Source: Providencia rettgeri
Lineage (GTDB): Bacteria > Pseudomonadota > Gammaproteobacteria > Enterobacterales > Enterobacteriaceae
Length of the DNA stretch: 64,000 bases
Direction of reading: 5' to 3'
NCBI RefSeq assembly: GCF_023205015.1
Contig: NZ_CP096258.1
Location: 744,001 to 808,000, forward strand
Shown here: positions 8,034-16,583 of the stretch, one piece after another
Layout: every line of letters begins with the position of its first letter
How positions within the stretch are numbered: the stretch's first letter is position 1
Translations under genes and position numbers: made by a program
The notes under the pieces: model-generated
Told to the model about the DNA's origin: nothing
The model's input: the letters and a program-made list of their open reading frames with translations, nothing else
Databases searched by the model: none

Positions 8034-10153
8034 GAATTTTCTCCGGTGATTTTAAAGAGGATCTCATGGCGCTTTCCTGTCGGTGTGTCGAAGAAGACTG
8101 GCTCTATCTTTAGCAACCCTTCCATCATTAGGTCTTCGATATAGTCTGCGACTTCATCCGACTGCATGATGGAAAATGATGACAATCCGTAACGCTCACG
8201 TAGGAGATTACCCAGATCTTCTGTGTTGCTCTGCCCTATGAGAAGTGCATCAGATGCGTATTCGGCACCGATTCTTCGCAACACCTCTCCTGGAACGGTC
8301 TCTGTGATGTAGTGATAAACATGCTCGACATTCGTATGACCCAAAAACCACCGAAGTGTGTCTAGGCCGCCAAATCCGCCGGCCCAGAAGAATGTCATAG
8401 CGAAGAAGCGTCTAAGTTGATGGGTACGAATGTAATAACGATGCCCAGTAGCGTCCTGTTGGACTTCGAAATAGTCAGAAAAGCGGTTTAGCACCTTGGC
8501 CGCGTCTACTGAACCCATCGCAGACAGGCCAACTTCGCGATAATGAGGCTTGCTGAACAGCCTATCTGAAATCGTAACTGAACTAAGCAAGGAGAGCTTC
8601 TGACGAAGATCACCCAAGCTCAGAATGCACCGGGCCGCGACATTGGGAATGGGACGAAGGACCTGTTCACGAGTCTTGCCGAAGTTCCGTTTCCGCAAGT
8701 CAAACTGTAAATAATAGCCATGGGACTTCTTAACAAGGCAGGTATCTGCCTTAAGATCCCTAAGCTCTCCAGAACGTCTGGCACTAAGCGCAGCGAGTAT
8801 TATCCAGATGGCACCATAAAGTACCTCAATTAGCTGGAGCAGTCCCTCATTCTCTCTGAACCGCTTAAAAAACAGAGCGCTACCGCCTCCACGGTTCTGC
8901 CCGCGAAAATCTGCCGAGAGATCCCAGATACTTACTCCGATGTCTCGCAACCTCTTTGGGATCAGCTCTATCGTTTCAGATTGGGTCAAATCCCCGATGG
9001 CACATCCACGTGCATCAGCCTCTCGCGCCAAGGCCAGATAACCATCGATAAGGACCTGACCCAAATCTAAGTAGAACTCCACTGCGTTCCGAAACGATGA
9101 AAATACGACGTCCCGAGGCAGCGACCGGTAACGCCCGGTGCCCTTCATCTTAAGTTGCCCGAGGAAAGCTCTATTATCCAAGGCTGTTAGCGAAAGATGG
9201 TTGATATGGTCCAGCCCACAGAGCTTAAGGAGTTCCATCCGTTTAAGCGATTGTCGGTAGAAATCAACCCCAGCCTCAGAGGGAAGTGGATCATCATACA
9301 GAACCATGGACGAAACCATGGGATACTCTCTAAAGGTCTTCTCGGATGGGCTAAAGTGGAGCTCGTCCAGCACCAGCCCCCGGAATTTAGGCGTCACTAA
9401 AGTTCGCTCATGATAAATTTCAGAGTAGATACTGTTTGGAGAAACTTGATGACTAAAAAATGAATGCCCATGACTACCCGCCTTAATCGGTATGCGTTTG
9501 TAGTTTCCGTTGATCCACAGAAAAATCCTAGCCGCAACAATCTCCGACTCTGATAAGCCAAGGTTGCTCTCATCTACATCATCAACAATAGCGATTCCAG
9601 GAACCTTTGATAGAACGTACTGTGTCTCCAGCTTCGTAACCTGATGGCTGTTGAGGCGAAGGAAACGCTGTAGCTCTTCACGCGCAGCGTAGAGATTGTT
9701 CTTAGCGTACTGATCAGTAGCCAACACAGCCATGAACTCAGTTATGTCATGCGGCGTAATTAGCTTGAACTGATGGGATGCCAGTTGGAAATGCTCGGCT
9801 CTCAGGAGAAAGTAGTCGATGATACCTAAGGTCGTACGAACCCTTTGCTGTACCGTCTTCGGGGCAAGCTGGCTGCCTCCGGTGGCCAACGGATGGGACG
9901 ACAGACATAAATATGCCTTTATGCTTTCCAAAAGGTTGTGATGTCTTGGGTGGGTGAGCAGTAGCCCATCATCGAGCCTAACCCTGAAATCAATAACAGT
10001 GTCTCTCTTGCCATTTTCGGCAAAACGAGCGCTCCATACTGGGTCATCGAACTTCGAATTGAGCCATTCAGCGCTTCGGAATAGTCCTAGATCCGCATCG
10101 ACTGATCGCGTTATGAAGTCCAATTCGCGAGGTAGCGCGCTGCTATCATCCAT
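8030..10153 (-). CDS. large tyrosine recombinase with intact catalytic boxes
   Basis: 707 residues, about twice the length of a normal phage integrase. The C-terminal catalytic domain shows box I ARRSGELRDL (Arg), a Lys region FDLRKRNFGK, box II HQLRRFF (His-x-x-Arg), FLGHTNVEH and the Tyr in VYHYI. About 400 N-terminal residues have no fold I recognise. It is probably the active strand-exchange enzyme of the element carrying the beta-lactamase. It overlaps its upstream neighbour by 8 bases and its downstream neighbour by 4. It resembles the multi-recombinase modules of Tn554, Gamma-Mobile-Trio and SE elements; I cannot say which is closest. Confidence 0.85.
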   Translation of the reverse strand: MDDSSALPRELDFITRSVDADLGLFRSAEWLNSKFDDPVWSARFAENGKRDTVIDFRVRLDDGLLLTHPRHHNLLESIKAYLCLSSHPLATGGSQLAPKTVQQRVRTTLGIIDYFLLRAEHFQLASHQFKLITPHDITEFMAVLATDQYAKNNLYAAREELQRFLRLNSHQVTKLETQYVLSKVPGIAIVDDVDESNLGLSESEIVAARIFLWINGNYKRIPIKAGSHGHSFFSHQVSPNSIYSEIYHERTLVTPKFRGLVLDELHFSPSEKTFREYPMVSSMVLYDDPLPSEAGVDFYRQSLKRMELLKLCGLDHINHLSLTALDNRAFLGQLKMKGTGRYRSLPRDVVFSSFRNAVEFYLDLGQVLIDGYLALAREADARGCAIGDLTQSETIELIPKRLRDIGVSIWDLSADFRGQNRGGGSALFFKRFRENEGLLQLIEVLYGAIWIILAALSARRSGELRDLKADTCLVKKSHGYYLQFDLRKRNFGKTREQVLRPIPNVAARCILSLGDLRQKLSLLSSVTISDRLFSKPHYREVGLSAMGSVDAAKVLNRFSDYFEVQQDATGHRYYIRTHQLRRFFAMTFFWAGGFGGLDTLRWFLGHTNVEHVYHYITETVPGEVLRRIGAEYASDALLIGQSNTEDLGNLLRERYGLSSFSIMQSDEVADYIEDLMMEGLLKIEPVFFDTPTGKRHEILFKITGENS

Positions 10154-12506
10154 AGACTAGACCCTCAAACTGTTGAGGATTCGCTATCCCCTTAGCCTTA
10201 ACTAGACAACCGCGGATATATGGATCTAGATAACCATCAGATTCAATGTGAGCCTCTATCTTCGCTGCGAACTGGCTCCAGTACACAGCCGTTCCCGCCG
10301 CACGTGGGCCAGCTTGCTCAACGGCCATTTTTAGCGAGAGGAGCACACCAAGAACGCCTTCATCGATAGAAATAACGATCTCTGGATCTGACGAACCAGA
10401 TATTTGCTCAGAGGAACTACTCAGCTGTTCGGGTTCTTCAGGCGGCGTTCGAAGGGCATGCGCCTCTAGAAACATATCCAACTCACTCATGCTGCTAAAG
10501 TCCGTTGCATCAAGCAGATAAGGAGAGTCCTTCATAGCGTGGACAATCACCGCGTTTTGGAAAATCCTGACCCACCGCTCTTGGAAAAACTGCATGATGG
10601 TAGGCGGCAGATAATGGTTCATGGCGACTCGTTTCGAGTTGCCTAGTGACTCTGCCATTTTCTCTATGCTTAACGACTTGAGGTAGACGAGAACACCTGC
10701 GGTAGCCCTTATCCGGGCCAGCGACAATACGGAGACCATGTCTCCTAACTCGGCGCTATGAGCTTGTATAAAGGCTTTCTGCCGGAGGATCTTGGCGAAG
10801 CTGGTCTGGTTTGTGAAAGTGTAAGGTTCCTGAAAGCCCTGACCACCCGCGACGATGAACAATCGTCGCCAGGCATCATCCCTTTTCTCCTTGAGATAGC
10901 GCCTAACCGGGGCCGTGATCTGGATAAGCAGCTCGACCACCGAAGCTGCGTCGTCGCTCAGTACAACCTCCTGTTGCTTCCCTTTCCGGTTTTTCTTCAC
11001 AACAAGCACAGATCCAGAGTCGGTCTTAACAAAGCCGGTTCGCTTACCGTTTCGGTCGAATAACTCGCATTTCAATAGAGATGCCTCGGTCAGAACGGGA
11101 TGCTGCGCTACTAGCCAGAGAGCGATGGGAGCAATCGCATACTTCGTCGGCATAGCCAGATTCGCCGCTAACTCCGATGTTGAAAAAGAACTCCCTGTTG
11201 CGCTTACCAAGTGGCCGCGCATAGCGTGGTCGATGATTGCAAATCCGTTGTGGGTTTCTTTTACAGTTCTGATAAGGCTGTTCATCCCCATCACAGGCTG
11301 GCCATAAGCCCGAGCAGATATTCGAGAACCTAGCGTTATCAGATCCCCTTGATCGCAGGCCTGATCAATAACGTTCAAACGATGAGCTATGTGATCAATC
11401 TCCCGTCGAGCCCACCGAACGACTTTATTGAAGTCGTCTTCGATCTGTCTGAATAGAAGCTCCGTTGCCTCCTTATCTGTGACAGACAGTGGGATCTGGG
11501 TCAAAAGCTTTTGTGATACAAGGGATTCACCATCAGCGTATCGATGGTGGCCTACTTCATGGAGGAATCGAGTGAGCTTTTTGCTCCCTTCGGGCCACAC
11601 ATCGCCAAGCGGGGAACACATAAGCCCTCCGCTAACCAGAACAGACTTTGCCCAACAGATGATTCTGATCCATTGGCGCTGAAGGTTTGCCAACACCCGT
11701 TCCGTCGGTTGGGTTTGGCTCCGCTCGGAGTACCCTTCGAAATGCCAGCGCTGAAAGCTCCAGAAAAGCTGATATACAAAGACTGGATCTTGGAGCACGT
11801 GAGCGTTTAAGGAAGGTCTGTCTATCGGATCATCGTCATACCAGCGCAGAAAATCATCAAATCGAGAGACCACATTAGCGTAGTTACTATAATGACTATG
11901 AGCCAAGGCGTGCTTCTTACTCTCCTGGTGTAATTCCATCGTAAAATCAGGCCCAAAAACATCGAAGATGGCTCCCATCTTTAATCGAAATGAGTTCGCG
12001 CTTCTGTCTGCGACTTGCCACCCCATGAGCTTGGCTGCTCGTACAGGGTCAATCCCAATAGCTTCAAACTGAGCGATGCATTCTCGGACCTGGCTATCTG
12101 TAAGGTCTGAATATACAAAAATATTGATAGGAGACGATTTAGACAGCTCAGCGAGGAGTTTAAAGAAATACCGGACAAGTCTCTGTCTGCCTGAGTATTT
12201 TACTTCAGCAGCCAGAAAACAGTTTGAGTAAAGCGCGCCATAGAAAAGGCGCTGAATGCTCAGAAAAGCATTTGTTCGAAGGTCTAGAGTGCTTGTGATA
12301 GGTGGATGGTTGATTAGCCACAGGAAACATTCGAAGTAGAACACAGCCCTATTAGCGCTCCGCCGCTGGGACGGCGGTAAATTAGCAAGGTGAGATTGAA
12401 TTAGAAGCAAAACATTACCGGACAGAACCAGAAACTGGAAATTCTTATCTGTGTGGCCTTTCGTAATGATACCTTGGGGAAAACTTTTTGGGGAAACCCG
12501 ACTCAT
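10146..12506 (-). CDS. large tyrosine-recombinase-fold protein with degenerate active site
   Basis: 786 residues, first gene of the recombinase operon. The C-terminal region keeps the outline of a tyrosine recombinase (LARIRATAGVLVYL ... ESLGNSKRVAMNHYL), with an Arg and a candidate Tyr. The His of box II is replaced, and box I (LWLVAQHPVLTEAS) lacks the usual Arg. It may therefore be a structural or DNA-binding partner for the 707-residue enzyme. The C-terminal tail is rich in Ser/Glu. The ATG at 12506 has only a weak Shine-Dalgarno; a LexA-type palindrome lies 40-75 bases upstream. No specific family name can be given. Confidence 0.7.
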   Translation of the reverse strand: MSRVSPKSFPQGIITKGHTDKNFQFLVLSGNVLLLIQSHLANLPPSQRRSANRAVFYFECFLWLINHPPITSTLDLRTNAFLSIQRLFYGALYSNCFLAAEVKYSGRQRLVRYFFKLLAELSKSSPINIFVYSDLTDSQVRECIAQFEAIGIDPVRAAKLMGWQVADRSANSFRLKMGAIFDVFGPDFTMELHQESKKHALAHSHYSNYANVVSRFDDFLRWYDDDPIDRPSLNAHVLQDPVFVYQLFWSFQRWHFEGYSERSQTQPTERVLANLQRQWIRIICWAKSVLVSGGLMCSPLGDVWPEGSKKLTRFLHEVGHHRYADGESLVSQKLLTQIPLSVTDKEATELLFRQIEDDFNKVVRWARREIDHIAHRLNVIDQACDQGDLITLGSRISARAYGQPVMGMNSLIRTVKETHNGFAIIDHAMRGHLVSATGSSFSTSELAANLAMPTKYAIAPIALWLVAQHPVLTEASLLKCELFDRNGKRTGFVKTDSGSVLVVKKNRKGKQQEVVLSDDAASVVELLIQITAPVRRYLKEKRDDAWRRLFIVAGGQGFQEPYTFTNQTSFAKILRQKAFIQAHSAELGDMVSVLSLARIRATAGVLVYLKSLSIEKMAESLGNSKRVAMNHYLPPTIMQFFQERWVRIFQNAVIVHAMKDSPYLLDATDFSSMSELDMFLEAHALRTPPEEPEQLSSSSEQISGSSDPEIVISIDEGVLGVLLSLKMAVEQAGPRAAGTAVYWSQFAAKIEAHIESDGYLDPYIRGCLVKAKGIANPQQFEGLVYG

Positions 12507-12545
12507 AAAGAGATCTCACTCACCTTGCTCTACAAGATAAGCCTA

Positions 12546-12581
12546 CTATAAAAAACTGTATATACATACAGTTTTTTATAG
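12546..12581 (-). promoter_or_regulatory. LexA-type SOS box inside a 36-bp palindrome, upstream of recombinase operon
   Basis: CTGT-N8-ACAG (12556-12571) is a near-consensus LexA operator with an AT-rich centre. It sits inside a perfect inverted repeat with 16-base arms and a 4-base centre. It lies directly upstream of the minus-strand recombinase operon, and a possible -10 (TATAGT) overlaps its edge. SOS control of the operon is inferred. The perfect flanking symmetry could instead mark a recombinase site. Confidence 0.7.
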
Positions 12582-12891
12582 CGCGAGATACTGCTAAATG
12601 ACCACACTGCTCAACTACGGCCGCAGATAACTACCGTATAGCCGTCTCTGAGGAGCAGCGTTAAAGGGGGAGAGGGCATACGCTCACTGTTGCTTTAACA
12701 GAGCCAACTGAAATTTCCGGAACCGGACGTTAGATGATTTTCCTGCGCATATACCGGAGTCGGCACAATGCGGACATACGGAGCGGCCTGATCGATGTCT
12801 TTAGCTGCGATTTAGCTGCCGCTATAAAGGAAGATTGAAAGAACACCTCTCATCTTATGATGCTGAGGTGCTTAGTACCCGCCAAGTTGCC
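12582..12891. other. intergenic region between recombinase operon and beta-lactamase
   Basis: 310 bases with no supported gene. It holds the hairpin listed at 12844-12870 and otherwise nothing recognised. Confidence 0.5.
12844..12870 (-). terminator. hairpin downstream of beta-lactamase
   Basis: CACCTC/GAGGTG outer stem with an inner CATC/GATG pair, about 20 bases beyond the bla stop. The T-tract after it on the minus strand is weak, so termination is likely but not certain. Confidence 0.5.
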
Positions 12892-13755
12892 TTAGTTATA
12901 AGAAGCGAAAATTTCTCTACCTATTTTGGCAATAGCTTTATTTCTCTCGTCAAACGAAGCTTCAGTCTGGGTGAGATATATCGCAACAATTAATGGCTGC
13001 TGTTCATTTGACCAAATCGCAGCGGTGATTCCCCTAGACCCAAAACCACCAGCACCCGACCTATCAGCAATTGACCACCCCTCTGGTAGCACTGAACGCA
13101 ACAAGCTATCGGACACCTTGTTGCCAGCCATCCATTCAATTAATTGTTCTTTAGAGCCACTTGAGAGTTTCTCGCCATAAAGCAGTTTCCCGAGGCTTTT
13201 TACAATCGCGTTAGGTGTTGTTGTATCACGCTCATCCCCGCTTCGCGCTTCATTTAAATGAGGCTCTATACGATCCAGTCGCGTTACTTCATCACCGAGT
13301 TCTTTCATGAACAAGGTCAATTCAGATGGGCCACTAATACCGTCCAGTACTATATTAGCCGCTGTGTTGTCACTCATAACCAATGCAGCCGTGCAAGCCT
13401 GCTTGAGGGAAAAGCTCTCTCCAACAAGCTTTTCTGTTATCGGCGACCAAGTAATAAGGTCTTGTTCCTCAATCTTCACAGATCGATCAATCGACAGCTT
13501 CGCCGTTTCAACATCGTGGAGCAATTTCGCACATGCAAGAGGTTTAAAGGTGCTCATCAACGGAAAACGTGAATCGCCGTTGTAATGCCAAAGGTAACCA
13601 TCAGAAACGCTGTAGATTGAGACTCCTACTTTAGCACCCAGGTTTTGCTCTACCTCTTTGATGCTGTTGACTATCAGGTCTGGAGAAGAGTTGGCAGGAA
13701 TGCTGAGGGTTAAGCTGCTTAACAGCGATACAAAAACAACAAATTTGGAGTACAT
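12892..13755 (-). CDS. bla: class A beta-lactamase, CARB/PSE-like
   Basis: Periplasmic serine beta-lactamase of 287 residues. A signal peptide covers about residues 1-23. The active-site motifs are STFK (68-71), SDN (128-130), EPHLN (164-168) and RSG (232-234). Arg at the position that is Lys in most class A enzymes, with the block DRSGAGGFGSR, is typical of the carbenicillin-hydrolysing CARB/PSE branch. Overall similarity to CARB-2 is clear but moderate, so it is a separate lineage. Penicillin resistance, including carboxypenicillins, is expected. No attC site or integron cassette structure is evident, unlike many CARB genes. It is probably cargo of the recombinase element beside it. Confidence 0.92.
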   Translation of the reverse strand: MYSKFVVFVSLLSSLTLSIPANSSPDLIVNSIKEVEQNLGAKVGVSIYSVSDGYLWHYNGDSRFPLMSTFKPLACAKLLHDVETAKLSIDRSVKIEEQDLITWSPITEKLVGESFSLKQACTAALVMSDNTAANIVLDGISGPSELTLFMKELGDEVTRLDRIEPHLNEARSGDERDTTTPNAIVKSLGKLLYGEKLSSGSKEQLIEWMAGNKVSDSLLRSVLPEGWSIADRSGAGGFGSRGITAAIWSNEQQPLIVAIYLTQTEASFDERNKAIAKIGREIFASYN

Positions 13756-14185
13756 ACGATAGTTTTTTCCTAGATATAAAGAAAGGTGTTTCCTGCTCGC
13801 GATGATACATCAAAACGAATATCGATTAAAGAATTATCGTCTGTTATGGGTCGCGACCTGCGGTTTAAAGCAGCTTCGAGTGAAAGAGAATTGCGTCTGC
13901 TTTACCAGTTTGTTTAAAAACTCTCACGGTTCGGAGTGGGCCAGCGCTTATCGAGGCCACCGAAGTTGTTCCGTCTCGCCTGAGTCGGACAAGGCCATTT
14001 ATATTATTTAGTTAACTAGCCTAACTCAACTTTGCTCGGATGAGCGCTAAGGCAACCAATTAGGGGATCCCAGCGGGGATCAGTGAAAAAACTCGACCGA
14101 GTGATAGTTGTCAACGCCGTAAAAGTAGGTATGAACGAGATTTATCTTACTATCTTATTATTTTTTCGTTATTTATTAATAGATT
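13756..14185. other. non-coding right end of the inserted element
   Basis: 430 bases between bla and the rumA remnant. The only open frame (13802-14011 +) has no recognisable features, and I do not support it. The AT-rich stretch 14145-14215 adjoins the junction with rumA and should contain the end of the inserted element. Confidence 0.5.
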
Positions 14186-14332
14186 TCAGAACATTGACAA
14201 AAAAGAGCAATATGGGAAAAGCGCTGGTGAAGGAAAACCAGCAGAAACACGTTCCATGAACAATGGAATACGAAGGCGCTTGGCTTTGATGAAGGCAAGT
14301 GCGCCGCTACGGCCTATCAGCGAGACACTCAT
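14186..14332 (-). pseudogene. rumA': rumA remnant (UmuD-like), truncated after about 37 codons
   Basis: Starting at ATG 14332 on the minus strand, the frame reads MSVSLIGRSG...PLFMERVSAGFPSPA. This resembles the N-terminus of UmuD/RumA just before the self-cleavage region. After GFPSPA (about 14223) the homology stops, and 12 unrelated residues lead to TGA at 14188-14186. A LexA box precedes it. In SXT/R391 elements rumAB encode an SOS-inducible UmuDC-type translesion polymerase, and resistance regions commonly insert in rumB. Here the break is in rumA, and nothing of the rest of rumA or rumB is visible. Confidence 0.8.
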
Positions 14333-14358
14333 GACGAACCTCGAAAAATCATAATTAA

Positions 14359-14378
14359 TACTGTTTGTTTATACAGTA
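14359..14378 (-). promoter_or_regulatory. LexA SOS box of rumA
   Basis: CTGT-N8-ACAG (14361-14376) within TACTGT...ACAGTA, 27-46 bases upstream of the rumA start. It matches the LexA operator consensus and the known SOS control of umuDC-like operons. Confidence 0.85.
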
Positions 14379-14973
14379 TCTAATGCTATGCTGATTTCTA
14401 CAAGTAAAATTGTAGGTAAAACTGTAGTTGTTCGAGTAAGACGCTGTGTTGTCGGTGATTTCTTTTTTGTGTTGAAAAACTAGATGTGGGGGGATCGCTC
14501 GCCCTCGTCAAAGCCTGCAAGGCTTGGACAATACTGCTTCTGCCTACTGCTCTTGTTTCTGTTACTGATCCTGTTACTGCTACTGGTTAACGCATGGGTC
14601 AAGTAACCGTCAAACAAGGCTTGTTGAACCCTTTGCAAAGGGTTTAAAAACAGTTAGTAAAATTCTGCTTCGTATTGAATTTACTGGCTTAAAGCGAAGT
14701 CAGGAGCATCATTAAAATGCTCAGTCGAACTCAGTTCAAGCCTTTTTCAACCGTTTGAAAAGGGGTTGGCTAAGCCATACCTAAAGGGTATCGGTAAGGG
14801 TTACCTAAAGGGTTTAGCTAAGGCTTTCTGAAAGGCTTAGCCAAAGCCTTCATACATGGGTTCACCCAGTAGAAAGATTAAAAAAACGCTGAGGTATCCA
14901 AGGTGCATTTAGAAAAACCTGTGGCACAGTGAAATCACCTAAAGCGAACAATAGAATTGAAGAGGAACCATCA
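14379..14973. repeat. non-coding leader with iterated short hairpins
   Basis: About 595 bases without a gene. From about 14612 to 14860 there is a series of related short palindromes: AACCCTTTGCAAAGGGTT, TACCTAAAGGGTA, ACCTAAAGGGT and TAAGGCTTTCTGAAAGGCTTA. Function unknown; it could be a structured 5' leader for the exonuclease gene or protein-binding repeats. It belongs to the ICE backbone side of the rumA junction. Confidence 0.5.
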
Positions 14974-15879
14974 ATGACAAGAGCCCCTGCGCCATTTCCG
15001 CTAGAGCGCCTCGCGGATATCCCAGACAGACCAGAAGATTTTAGATTGCTGGAGCGTATTCCATTAACGCGTGAGCCGCAGTCCTGGCCACTTGAACTAT
15101 CTCCTGTGGTCGGTGATGAACAGCCAATGGTGCTGCTCGATACAGAGACAACTGGACTGTCTGCCGATGACGAGTCCATTATTGAGCTTGGTATGGTTAA
15201 GGTGCTTTACAGTCCCTCGGCTAAGCGGATTGTGTCGATTGTTGATGTGATCAGTTTGTATGAAGATCCCGGCAAGCCAATCCCCGAGCTGATTACAGAG
15301 TTAACCGGTATTACCGATGACATGGTGCGAGGCCAGCGCATTGATGATTCACTGGTAGCGAGTTGGTTATCCGATGATCCGCTGGTGGTTGCACACAATG
15401 CACAGTTTGATCGTCCTTTCTTTGAAAAGCGGTTTGCTGCATTAGGCCATCTATCTTGGGCCTGTTCAGCCAGTGGCATAGATTGGAAGGCGCTGGGTTT
15501 TGAAAGTCGAAAGCTTGAGTACCTGCTGCTTCGCTTAGGTTGGTTTTATGAAGGACACCGAGCCGCAACCGATTGTTTGGCGATGGCCTGGTTGTTCCAT
15601 TTGTTGCCCGAGTCCGTTGCAAACTTGTTGTCTGAAGCAGACAGGCGAACTGTGTTAGTTCGTGCGTTTGGTGCGCCGTTTGACGTAAAGGACTATTTAA
15701 AAGAACGTGGTTACCGTTGGCATGACGGCGTTAAAGGTGCCAACAAGCATTGGTGGCGCGAAATCAGCGAAGACGAGTTGCCGCAGGAACAAACTTACCT
15801 GGATGATTTGTATCATCGTGGCTCAGAACATGCCCACTATGACTACAAAGATGCCCGTAATCGATTTAAAGCTTTGTAG
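14974..15879 (+). CDS. 3'-5' exonuclease, DnaQ-like
   Basis: 301 residues. The DEDD-superfamily exonuclease domain shows LLDTETTGL near residue 50 (two catalytic acidic residues), HNAQFDRPF near residue 135, and HRAATDCLA near residue 195. This is the fold of the DNA polymerase III epsilon proofreading subunit. A C-terminal extension with RGYRWHDG...WWREI is found in several epsilon-like mobile-element proteins. ATG 14974 is chosen because it has GAGG upstream; a GTG at 14929 would add 15 residues. In SXT-type ICEs a homologue sits in this backbone position. Its role in the ICE is not established. Confidence 0.88.
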   Translation: MTRAPAPFPLERLADIPDRPEDFRLLERIPLTREPQSWPLELSPVVGDEQPMVLLDTETTGLSADDESIIELGMVKVLYSPSAKRIVSIVDVISLYEDPGKPIPELITELTGITDDMVRGQRIDDSLVASWLSDDPLVVAHNAQFDRPFFEKRFAALGHLSWACSASGIDWKALGFESRKLEYLLLRLGWFYEGHRAATDCLAMAWLFHLLPESVANLLSEADRRTVLVRAFGAPFDVKDYLKERGYRWHDGVKGANKHWWREISEDELPQEQTYLDDLYHRGSEHAHYDYKDARNRFKAL

Positions 15880-15966
15880 CTCTCTACAAGGTAAGCCTTG
15901 CATATTTGAAAACCTCTGGAAAATGGAAAGTGAACTCATGGTTTAACCAACAAGAGGAATCTTTCC

Positions 15967-16266
15967 ATGTACCAAGACACCTACATTGAATACTGGGGCG
16001 AAATCTTCGTCTCTGCCCGCATCATTGAATTTGGCATCACGTTCGAGCGCTTTCTTAAAGATCCATGGAAGCACTTGATGTCCTGTGGCCAAGACTCAGC
16101 CCCAGACGCGATTGCTGAAGGGATGTTGCCATTGCTACCAGCCCAGGCAGAGGTTGCTAGGCGCATTCGGGAGAGTGAACAACGAGCCCTGATGTCTACA
16201 GAGTCGGACAAAGGGGTATCGCATCGCGGTAACATCGTGGTGCCATTGGTTCGGGTAGCGCATTGA
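15967..16266 (+). CDS. conserved ICE hypothetical protein, 99 aa
   Basis: Starts with an ATG behind AGAGGAAT. No signal peptide, membrane segment or motif recognised. It lies between the exonuclease and the WYL regulator, where SXT-type ICEs have a small backbone gene. Function unknown. Confidence 0.7.
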   Translation: MYQDTYIEYWGEIFVSARIIEFGITFERFLKDPWKHLMSCGQDSAPDAIAEGMLPLLPAQAEVARRIRESEQRALMSTESDKGVSHRGNIVVPLVRVAH

Positions 16267-16583
16267 TAGCGGCTACCAGCAATGGCATGAAACAGTGTCT
16301 TCACGCCCATACCTGAGCGGCAATTGCAATCCAGATCAAAAAGTTGCCGCTTAGTCTTCCCTACAAAATAATTTGTGATAGGATGATACTTAATAAAATT
16401 AATTAGGTTGAAGCCTATTCAGTGTGTTATGGCCATCTGTCCAGCTTCAACCGGTAGAGATTGATTAGTCATTGCGGATGAAGAGCAGCATTGAGTGGTG
16501 CTTTTCAATGTGATTACGCGATGTCGGTCCGTACTTTATAAACAGAGTTTTAAGAAACTGGTTGAATTGGATAAACAAGACGC
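16267..16583. other. intergenic region upstream of WYL gene
   Basis: 317 bases. The only structure seen is an inverted repeat, AGCGGCAA (16316-16323) with TTGCCGCT (16344-16351), a weak terminator candidate for the 99-aa gene. No confident promoter. Confidence 0.45.

Noticed and set aside
13802..14011. 69-aa plus-strand open frame upstream of bla
   Set aside because: No Shine-Dalgarno, no motif, unlikely composition; treated as non-coding.
12892..14020. Integron cassette structure around the CARB-like gene
   Set aside because: I looked for paired attC core sites with inverted arms and found none that fit.
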